This document shows, piece by piece, positions 49,160 through 55,216 of a stretch of DNA of 55,216 bases (position 1 is the stretch's first letter; each line of letters starts with the position of its first letter). This DNA is from DATJYV01 sp035499415 (GTDB lineage Bacteria; Bacteroidota; Ignavibacteria; UBA10030): the NCBI GenBank assembly GCA_035499415.1, contig DATJYV010000184.1:1-55216 (forward strand), written 5' to 3'. Below the pieces are notes generated by a model, which saw nothing but the letters and a program-made list of their open reading frames with translations, searched no databases and was not told where the DNA came from. The position numbers were made by a program, and so were the translations under genes.

Positions 49160-50032
49160 ATGCGAAAATTTCTGACGGGGATGTTGGCGATGACGGGGCT
49201 GATGGCGGGGAACGGATGCAGTCTCTTCCGCAGCACGGAACCGCCGGCTGTTCAGGAGAGCTACAATCACGTTCGTCCCAGCTGGTCGCCCGACGGAAAG
49301 ACGGTCGCGTTCACCGCAACGATCGGCGGGGTCCAGGGCATTTACAGAATCGACACGTCGGGGGCGAACGTCACACTGATGTATCCGGGGGATGCCGTCG
49401 GCGTCACGTGGTCGCCGGACGGCAACTGGATCGCCTTCTCGCTCGCTGGAAATCTCTACAAGCATTCGACCTCGATGGATTCCACCGTCCAGCTTACGAA
49501 CTCGGCGGAGGACATCCGTCCTTCCTGGTCGCCCGATGGGAAAACAATCGCGTTCCTGCGGGCCGGGCTCGGGATCTACACGTTCAACGTGCAAACGGAC
49601 TCGCTCCAGCCAATCTTCCTGGGCGGCGACTTTCCCACGTGGCATCCCGACGGCACTGAGATTATCGTGCTGGTGAATGACGGCGTGATCGCGAATGAAG
49701 CGCTGTACGACATTTACGCTGTACGGGCGGACACGAATCTGATCCGCGACCTCTATTCGTTCAGCGCCGTGGGCATCGCCGGGTTCAGCTCGATGAGCCA
49801 TGACGGCGTCGACCTCACATTCAGTATCGACCCGACGACCGACTACGTGGAAATATGGAAAGTCAGCGTCGTGACCTCCCAGGCGACACAGCTGACAACC
49901 GACGGCGGCGACTATCCCGCGTGGAGTCCGGACGGATCGAAGATCGTCTACACGAGGACGACGTACGGCGACGGGGGTTTATGGATCATGAATGCGGATG
50001 GCACCGGCAAACACCGGCTGAGTTCGCCGTAA
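49160..50032 (+). CDS. TolB-like beta-propeller (PD40/WD40-like) exported protein
   Basis: 290 aa from ATG 49160, giving a signal peptide (MRKFLTGMLAMTGLMAGNG) before Cys20; the lipobox (GNGC) is poor, so lipidation is uncertain. An ATG at 49130 is also in frame. At least five propeller repeats share the PxWSPDGKxIxF pattern: RPSWSPDGKTVAFT, VTWSPDGNWIAFS, RPSWSPDGKTIAFL, PTWHPDGTEIIVL and PAWSPDGSKIVYT. The pattern is that of TolB's C-terminal domain, but TolB's N-terminal domain is absent and no tol/pal genes adjoin. Probably periplasmic binding or scaffold protein. Confidence 0.8.
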   Translation: MRKFLTGMLAMTGLMAGNGCSLFRSTEPPAVQESYNHVRPSWSPDGKTVAFTATIGGVQGIYRIDTSGANVTLMYPGDAVGVTWSPDGNWIAFSLAGNLYKHSTSMDSTVQLTNSAEDIRPSWSPDGKTIAFLRAGLGIYTFNVQTDSLQPIFLGGDFPTWHPDGTEIIVLVNDGVIANEALYDIYAVRADTNLIRDLYSFSAVGIAGFSSMSHDGVDLTFSIDPTTDYVEIWKVSVVTSQATQLTTDGGDYPAWSPDGSKIVYTRTTYGDGGLWIMNADGTGKHRLSSP

Positions 50033-50161
50033 AAGACATCGCGACGCGATACCAGTTGCACGCGACGTGTCCCCCTCTTCGATCTGTGCAAAATCCTCGT
50101 TCCTCTTTCCCTCCAAAATTTCAGCGCCGGGTAATCAGAAGCCAGCCCCCGAACCGGACCT

Positions 50162-50235
50162 CGTCATCCTGAACTTTGCGCCAATGGCCTGCCCGCCTCC
50201 GTGAAATCCAACGGACAGGCAAGTTCGGCATGACG
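50162..50235. repeat. REP-like palindromic intergenic element, copy 2 (74 bp)
   Basis: Ends CGTCATCCTGAACTT and, inverted, CGTCATGCCGAACTT (13 of 15 match). Inside, GCCTG pairs with CAGGC and TCCGT with ACGGA around GAAATCCA, making a cruciform-type structure. Right end shared with copy 1 at 32511-32597. It lies in the 225-bp gap between two convergent genes, where it may also act as a two-way terminator. Confidence 0.7.
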
Positions 50236-50257
50236 TTTTCCATTTGAGGGATCGTCG

Positions 50258-51478
50258 CTAAAGCTTCTTCGCCCGGATATCGCTCGCCACGCGTTCCACC
50301 TCGTTCCAGACACGAACGATGTTCCCGCTGCAGATCTTCTGGATGTCCGATTCGCTGTACCCCATTTTGAGCAGCTCATAGATCAGGTTGGGATATTGCG
50401 ACACGTCCTTCAAGCCGGTAGGGAGGGCGTCGCCGAGCCCGTCGAAATCAGACCCTATCCCCACATGGTCGATGCCGACGAGTTTTGCGACGTGGTCGAT
50501 GTGAATGGCGACGTCCTTGACGTCTGCGTAGGGGAGGGGATGATCCTTTTCATACTTCTGTTCGTACGCCTCAGCACTCGAATCGGTGCTCTTCAGATGG
50601 TTCTGCCGCAGGTACTCTGCAATTTCTTTTTGCCGGCGGGATTCCATGTCCCGTATCTCCTTCCGCAGGAAGTCGGACCCGAAATTAATCTGGATCGTCC
50701 CCCCATTTTTCGCGAGAAGCTGGATCATTTCGTCGGACATGTTTCGCTCGAAGCCGGGCGTGAAGTAGCGGCAGGACGAATGCGATGCGATGACCGGCGC
50801 CTTTGATATCTGCATCACCTGGTAAAAAGAATCGTCCGAGATGTGGGAGACGTCGACCATGATTCCGACCCGGTTCATTTCCGCCACCACCAGCTTTCCG
50901 AACGGGCTGAGGCCGTGCCACGTGCGCGTGGTATCGTACGAAGAATCGCAGATGTGGTTGTCCTTTGCATGGGTGAGGGTGATGTATCGGATGCCGCGGT
51001 CGTAGAAGTATTGAACGTTCCCGATCTTCCCCTCGATCGGTGCCCCGTTCTCCATTCCGAGCGGAAGACTGACGAGACCCCGCTTCGAATGTGCAAGGAT
51101 GTCCGAAGGCATGCGCACGAGGGCAAACTTGTCCGGCCACGCGTGGACCCACGATTCAACCATGTCGATCAGATTGTCGGCGTATTGTTTTGCCGTATGC
51201 TTCGTCTCCTCTTCCGACGGGACGTAGATTGCGGCGAAGGGCGCGTCGAGGCCCCCCTGGACTGCGCGGACGAAGTCGAATTCGCCGTCGGGTGTCCGAT
51301 GCGAGAGATCCTCCGGCTTGTCCTTCACGAAATCGGGTACATCGATATGAGTGTCGATGAGGATGAGATCGTTCGCAAGTTGCTGCGCTTTTGCACGAAG
51401 CAGTTCATCGGAAACGGGTTGAGAACGGAGGGACGATGAGCAGAGAAACAGCAACGCGACGGCCATCGATAGGCGCAT
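50258..51478 (-). CDS. Membrane dipeptidase (M19, renal dipeptidase family), exported
   Basis: 406 aa from ATG 51478 with a signal peptide (1-19, SSSLRSQ). ILIDTHIDVPDF gives the HxD zinc ligands; the bridging glutamate is expected in the AVQGGLDAPFAAIYV region (E not obvious: the usual GxxGAQFW...E is replaced); SHISDD and ASHSSCRYF hold later ligands, and VGIGSDFDGLG is the family's C-terminal motif. It cleaves dipeptides including D-amino-acid forms, perhaps in periplasmic peptide use along with the M1 peptidase. The longer frame to 51622 has no signal peptide. Confidence 0.88.
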   Translation of the reverse strand: MRLSMAVALLFLCSSSLRSQPVSDELLRAKAQQLANDLILIDTHIDVPDFVKDKPEDLSHRTPDGEFDFVRAVQGGLDAPFAAIYVPSEEETKHTAKQYADNLIDMVESWVHAWPDKFALVRMPSDILAHSKRGLVSLPLGMENGAPIEGKIGNVQYFYDRGIRYITLTHAKDNHICDSSYDTTRTWHGLSPFGKLVVAEMNRVGIMVDVSHISDDSFYQVMQISKAPVIASHSSCRYFTPGFERNMSDEMIQLLAKNGGTIQINFGSDFLRKEIRDMESRRQKEIAEYLRQNHLKSTDSSAEAYEQKYEKDHPLPYADVKDVAIHIDHVAKLVGIDHVGIGSDFDGLGDALPTGLKDVSQYPNLIYELLKMGYSESDIQKICSGNIVRVWNEVERVASDIRAKKL

Positions 51479-51522
51479 GGGATCACCTTGATTGCGGAAT
51501 AAGGATGAAGGAGCGACAGAAG

Positions 51523-51551
51523 AGATTAGGGGTTTTGTCGGGGAGATGCAA
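51523..51551 (-). promoter_or_regulatory. Candidate promoter for the membrane dipeptidase gene
   Basis: On the minus strand TTGCAT, then TAATCT with 20 bp between TTG and TA; leader about 38 nt. It lies just downstream of the terminator-like hairpin at 51584-51613. Confidence 0.45.
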
Positions 51552-51583
51552 CAGGAAGTGACGCAGCGGCCGGGAAGGAAAAG

Positions 51584-51613
51584 GCCTGCCGGACCGGGTT
51601 GTCGCCGGCAGGC
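51584..51613 (-). terminator. Intrinsic-type terminator after the Gly-rich protein gene
   Basis: GCCTGCCGG and CCGGCAGGC form a perfect 9-bp stem with a 12-nt loop. On the minus strand it is followed by CTTTTCCTTCC, a moderate U-tract. It lies 66 nt past the stop of the Gly-rich gene and before the dipeptidase promoter, as expected. Confidence 0.6.
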
Positions 51614-51679
51614 GGTGAACACGTTGAGGAACGCGGCGAATTGTCCCGCGTATGTGCGGCGAGAATAGTTTCTGTGAGT

Positions 51680-52504
51680 CTACTTCGACGCCGGGGCGAG
51701 CTGGACAGAGGCCCAGACCTCAACCGGCGACATGCCTGATGATCCGCCGGACCGGGATCCGCCCGCGCCGCGACCACGGCCGCCCCCGCCGCCTCCGCGC
51801 CGTCCGCCTCCGCCAAATCCCCCGCTCCCGAATCCACCGCCTTCATCTCCTGAGCGTTCGCTGCCCTGGGGGCGACTCATGCCGCCGATCTCGATGCCGA
51901 GGCTGATCTTCGAACCGGATGACGACTCAAACGTGTACGGATGGTCGCCGGTCGTGTGGAGCGGGGCCTTGAGCTGGTAGACCATCGCTTCGTCCATGTT
52001 GTTGATCTTGATCTCGACGCCGCGGGAGGCGATGACGGGAACCCGCAGGCGGTCGGGCTGGAGCGGAGAAATGTATTCGAACTCCGCCTGTGATGCCGCA
52101 AGCGAGCTTTGCGCCATGGACGGGTCGCGCTCGTACGAGCCGCGCTCTTCGGCCATGCCGAGCGGGTAGCGGAACCCGACGCTCTTCTTTTCGTTGCCGA
52201 GCGGGTCGCACCACACGGTGAGCCCGCGAGCCATGATCTGCCGGCGGATCTCCGGCTTCACGACGACAATCTCAACGTAGCAGTAGTCGCTGTCGTTCAT
52301 CATGCTGAATCGGACGCCGTCTTTGTCGACCCACGTCGAATCGGGCCAGCTCGTGAGGTCGGCGTTGACCACGACCGGTGCGACGGGCCACTTGCTGGCC
52401 AATTCCAGGCCGCCGCAGCCGCACATCGGAGCCGCGAACATCGATATGGCCGCGAGATTCCGCCAAATCGGACTCTTCCCATCTACATGCCAGTTGAATC
52501 TCAT
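51680..52504 (-). CDS. Exported protein with Gly/Arg-rich C-terminal region, unknown function
   Basis: 274 aa from ATG 52504, with a strong AAGGAGAT Shine-Dalgarno. The N-terminus has a hydrophobic stretch (LAAISMFAAPMCGCGG) that may be a lipoprotein signal, though its basic segment is weak. Residues about 30-200 look like a beta-rich carbohydrate-binding-type domain (SWPDSTWVDKDGVRFSMMNDSDYCYVEIVV in part). About 215-258 is a low-complexity Gly/Arg/Ser tract with GGGRRGGGGGGRGRG, then a short end MSPVEVWASVQLAPASK. Family not recognised. Upstream 52505-52787 (283 bp) holds only the promoter for the M1 gene on the other strand. Confidence 0.72.
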   Translation of the reverse strand: MRFNWHVDGKSPIWRNLAAISMFAAPMCGCGGLELASKWPVAPVVVNADLTSWPDSTWVDKDGVRFSMMNDSDYCYVEIVVVKPEIRRQIMARGLTVWCDPLGNEKKSVGFRYPLGMAEERGSYERDPSMAQSSLAASQAEFEYISPLQPDRLRVPVIASRGVEIKINNMDEAMVYQLKAPLHTTGDHPYTFESSSGSKISLGIEIGGMSRPQGSERSGDEGGGFGSGGFGGGGRRGGGGGGRGRGAGGSRSGGSSGMSPVEVWASVQLAPASK

Positions 52505-52710
52505 TGTGTAATCTCCTTCGTGCATGAAACTTATCGATACGAGTGGAGTATATTAGACGATTCAGGAACAAAATAGTTCTATCGATCCCTCCATAAATTT
52601 CGACCGACATCAATCCGAAGTTTCATGGAAATTGCTCCGGCCCGGCCGGACGGCTCGATCCACGATGGTCCTCAACCGGAAACAACGGGCGCTCATCCCC
52701 TTCTAATTCC

Positions 52711-52741
52711 TTGTTTGCTCGTCATCTTGTGCGTAGATTTA
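52711..52741 (+). promoter_or_regulatory. Candidate promoter for the M1 aminopeptidase gene
   Basis: TTGTTT, then TAGATTTA with 20 bp between TTG and TA (seven of eight bases of TAnnTTTG). Leader about 40 nt to ATG 52788. Confidence 0.5.
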
Positions 52742-52787
52742 CCGACCCTTCGACCGCACTCCATCACCATACCGTGAAAGGACACCT

Positions 52788-55216
52788 ATGCGCATTCTCA
52801 CTTCTTGTTTCCTTCTGCTGACGTCGTTCTTCGCCGCACTGTCGCAGGAAGTCTTCTCTCCCCGCGACCCGGGTGAAACGCCGAACCGGTCGTATCACGT
52901 CGTTCACTACAGGATCGAAGTCGTACTGCACGATGAAACTAAATCGCTGGACGGGAAGATGACGGCGACGCTCGTCCCGCTGCTCTCCGAGTTGGAGACG
53001 GTTGAATTCAACGCGGGGAATCTGAACGTCTCCGCCGTGACCGACCGAAAGGGAGGTGCGCTGAAATTCCATTCCAGCACCTCGTCTCTTTTCATCGACC
53101 TCGGCAGAAAAGCGACTCCTCGCGATACGGTTGTCGTGACGGTGGATTACTCCTGCAAGCCCCGGGAAGGACTGACGTTCAACGGCCCGGACGAAGGCTA
53201 TCCGAACAAACGGCCGCAAATATGGTCGCAGGGAGAAGACACGACGAATCACTTCTGGTTCCCGTGCTTCGACCATCCCAACGACAAGGCAACATCGGAA
53301 GTGATCGGGACGGTGAAAAGCGCATACACTCTTCTGTCGAACGGAAAGCTCGTCAGTACGACGGAGGATAAGAAGAGAGGGACGAAGACGTTTCACTGGG
53401 TTCAGAACAAGCCGCAGTCGACGTATCTCATCATGATCGCGGCAGGCGAGTACGCCATCCTGCACGACCGCGTCGGAAATCTCCCGCTGGAGTATTACGT
53501 CTATCCCGACGACACTTCGAATGCCCGCGAAAGCTTCAAGCACACGCCGTCGATGATCTCATTCTTCGACGAAATGATCGGCTATCCCTTTGCCTGGGAC
53601 AAATACGCGCAGATCATTCTGCAGGACCATTTTGGAGGGATGGAGAATTCATCCGCGACGACGCTGGCGGATGACTGGGCGGTGCCGGACATCCGGATGC
53701 GTCAGGACGTCGACCCGAGAAGTCTGCTCGCCCACGAGCTTGCGCACCAATGGTGGGGTGATGTCGTCACCTGCAAGGATTTTCGCCATCTCTGGCTGAA
53801 CGAAAGCTTCGCGACCTACTACGACGCGCTCTATCAGGAACATTCGCAGGGGGCCGATGAATTTGACAACACGATGTACCAGGACCAGCAGTCGGGGATT
53901 CTCTCGGACACGACGCGCGGCAGGAAGCCGATCGTCAGCGTCGAGTCGTACGGGGCGAATATCTATCCGCGGGGAGCTTCGGTGCTTCATATGCTTCGCT
54001 TTGTGCTCGGCGATGACCTCTATCATCGGGGTCTTCTCCACTACATCACCAAGCATCAATTCCAGCCCGTCGAGACGAATGACCTGAAAGTTGCGATCGA
54101 GGAAGCGACAGGGCAAAACCTCCAGTGGTTTTTTGACGAATGGATTTACAAGGCCGGGTACCCGGTCTTCGCACTTTCGTATCAATGGAATCCGCCGCAG
54201 AAATCGATTTCGCTCTCAGTCCGGCAGGTTCAGAAAATGGACAGTCTCACGGGAGTGTTTCGCATGCCGGTCGATGTGGAGGTCGTGACAGCGTCAGGAA
54301 GCGAGACGCGGCGCATCGGCATTCTGAGCAAGGATTCGACGTATGACATTCCCTGCTCCGACAAACCTCTCATGGTTCTGTTCGACAAGGGGAACCGGCT
54401 GTTGAAGGAATTGAAGTGGGAAAAGTCATTTGACGAGTGGAAATTCCAGGCGTCAAGTGCCAGGCTACCGAGCGACCGCATTCGCGCACTCCAGGCGCTT
54501 GCGATCCAGTTCCCCGGTCCGGGCACGGCCTCGATCCTGGCGGAAGTTATAAGGAACGACCGATTCTGGTCGGTGCGACGCGAAGCGGCTCAGCGTGCCG
54601 GCACCATGGCCGCAACATCGGATACCACCAAGCCCATCCTCAAGCCGGCGTTGATGGCCGCGCTCCGGGATTCCCGCGCCGCCGTCCGCATCGCGGCCGC
54701 CGGTTCACTCGGCTCGTTTAAGGAGGCGGATGTTGTGGCGGGCCTTCGGAAGGCCCTTGAAGATTCAAGCTACAACGTCGTCGCGTCCGCACTCAGGTCG
54801 CTCGCGAGAGTGGACTCTGCGCACACGATCGACCTCGCGATGCGCGACATCGATTATCCTTCCCGGTACAGCAACGTTCCGACTGCTGCAATTGCGGCCC
54901 TCTCGTCTCTCGACTCGGCACGCGCACTTACGGCGGCGCTTCGGCACGTTCGGTACGGGGAAAAAGTCGGCGTGCGATTTGCGAGCATGGGCGTCCTCAG
55001 GCGGTTCGGCAAAGGAAAACAGGATGTCATGGAGGTGGTGGCGGGATTACTGAAGGACAAGAACGATAACATCAAACAATTCGCCGCCGGCGTCCTGGGG
55101 GATATTGGAGACTCCTCGGTGCTTCCTGAACTCGAAGCGCTGTTGAACGATTCTTCGGGGGGATTCTATCTCTTCGGTGAGAGTGCCGTTCAGACTGTCA
55201 AGGCGAGCATTGAGAA
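52788..55216 (+). CDS. M1-family zinc aminopeptidase with C-terminal HEAT repeats, exported, 3' end missing
   Basis: At least 809 residues, running off the window. Signal peptide 1-19 (FFAALSQ). The N-terminal saddle domain (about 30-220) leads to the thermolysin-like core: substrate motif GGMEN (near 283), zinc motif HELAHQWWG with H316, E317 and H320, third ligand E339 in LNESFATYYD, and a catalytic Tyr region ESYGANIYPRGASVLHML. From about residue 560 there are HEAT-type helical repeats (AALRDSRAAVRIAAAGSLGSF; KALEDSSYNVVASALRSLA; LLKDKNDNIKQFAAGVLGDIG). Many Bacteroidota M1 enzymes have this architecture. It trims N-terminal residues from periplasmic or extracellular peptides. Confidence 0.92.
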   Translation, partial: MRILTSCFLLLTSFFAALSQEVFSPRDPGETPNRSYHVVHYRIEVVLHDETKSLDGKMTATLVPLLSELETVEFNAGNLNVSAVTDRKGGALKFHSSTSSLFIDLGRKATPRDTVVVTVDYSCKPREGLTFNGPDEGYPNKRPQIWSQGEDTTNHFWFPCFDHPNDKATSEVIGTVKSAYTLLSNGKLVSTTEDKKRGTKTFHWVQNKPQSTYLIMIAAGEYAILHDRVGNLPLEYYVYPDDTSNARESFKHTPSMISFFDEMIGYPFAWDKYAQIILQDHFGGMENSSATTLADDWAVPDIRMRQDVDPRSLLAHELAHQWWGDVVTCKDFRHLWLNESFATYYDALYQEHSQGADEFDNTMYQDQQSGILSDTTRGRKPIVSVESYGANIYPRGASVLHMLRFVLGDDLYHRGLLHYITKHQFQPVETNDLKVAIEEATGQNLQWFFDEWIYKAGYPVFALSYQWNPPQKSISLSVRQVQKMDSLTGVFRMPVDVEVVTASGSETRRIGILSKDSTYDIPCSDKPLMVLFDKGNRLLKELKWEKSFDEWKFQASSARLPSDRIRALQALAIQFPGPGTASILAEVIRNDRFWSVRREAAQRAGTMAATSDTTKPILKPALMAALRDSRAAVRIAAAGSLGSFKEADVVAGLRKALEDSSYNVVASALRSLARVDSAHTIDLAMRDIDYPSRYSNVPTAAIAALSSLDSARALTAALRHVRYGEKVGVRFASMGVLRRFGKGKQDVMEVVAGLLKDKNDNIKQFAAGVLGDIGDSSVLPELEALLNDSSGGFYLFGESAVQTVKASIE

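Noticed and set aside
1..55216. tRNA, rRNA, CRISPR arrays, prophage or insertion sequences
   Set aside because: Gene-free gaps are short; none shows cloverleaf-like sequence, regularly spaced repeats, or transposase/integrase coding.

Overview
The window reads as one chromosomal segment (GC in the high fifties by eye) from a Gram-negative member of the Bacteroidota / Ignavibacteriota / Chlorobiota group. The evidence is a short primary sigma factor (about 285 aa, no long region 1.1), a DUF2723 membrane protein, a DUF5683 protein, a KDO/LPS-transport operon with a lipoprotein-type LptC and an OstA-like LptA, and several promoters ending in TAnnTTTG, the -7 element described for Bacteroidetes. 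I saw no tRNA, rRNA, CRISPR array, prophage or transposase. Assignment below phylum-group level is not supportable from sequence alone.

Layout. 1-3522 (minus): hisS, a small unknown, lgt, a glutaredoxin-like membrane protein and rlmB (cut by the window edge), chained by 4-bp start/stop overlaps. 3640-6726 (minus): ptsN and a sugar nucleotidyltransferase fused to a degenerate phosphomannomutase. 7068-12731 (plus): a GAF-GAF-degenerate-GGDEF membrane protein, a zinc-ribbon peptide, deoB, an AbrB/PIN pair, two EutN/CcmL microcompartment vertex proteins, and the primary sigma factor. 12772-18356 (plus): NlpC/P60 lipoprotein, def-fmt, a CopD-like protein, parA-parB, ridA, DUF5683. 18334-19281 (minus): TIGR01777 epimerase. 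19495-29006 (plus): lepA, two tandem lepB genes, hemW, DUF2723 protein, methyltransferase, GT4 glycosyltransferase. 28992-32418 (minus): ispE, a TonB-receptor-like protein, a LOG-family protein. 32714-38468 (plus): kdsA, kdsC, an unknown, kdsD, lptC, lptA-like, lptB. 38519-40685 (plus): DAHP synthase and prephenate dehydrogenase. 40691-47498 (minus): hrcA-grpE-dnaJ followed by comEA-like, pilM-like, rsmD, coaD, aspartate aminotransferase and FmdB-like genes. 47818-55216: carA, a TolB-like propeller lipoprotein, a membrane dipeptidase (minus), a Gly-rich protein (minus), and an M1 aminopeptidase with C-terminal HEAT repeats (runs off the end).

How it fits together. Most of the content is housekeeping (translation start and processing, chaperones, chromosome partition, protein secretion, envelope building). 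The envelope theme is strong: KDO synthesis and LPS transport, lipoprotein modification (lgt), two signal peptidases, DUF2723/GT4, a TonB-like receptor. Genes are packed tightly, convergent genes overlap at their 3' ends, and TTG starts are frequent.

Most unusual points: (1) two EutN/CcmL vertex proteins with no shell hexamer gene nearby, placed directly before the primary sigma factor; (2) two related palindromic intergenic elements with CGTCAnnCnGAAC ends; (3) eleven promoter candidates with the same TTG-N20-TAnnnT geometry; (4) a perfect palindrome at the predicted hrcA transcription start that is not a classical CIRCE; (5) three proteins whose catalytic motifs have decayed (phosphomannomutase, GGDEF and PIN domains).
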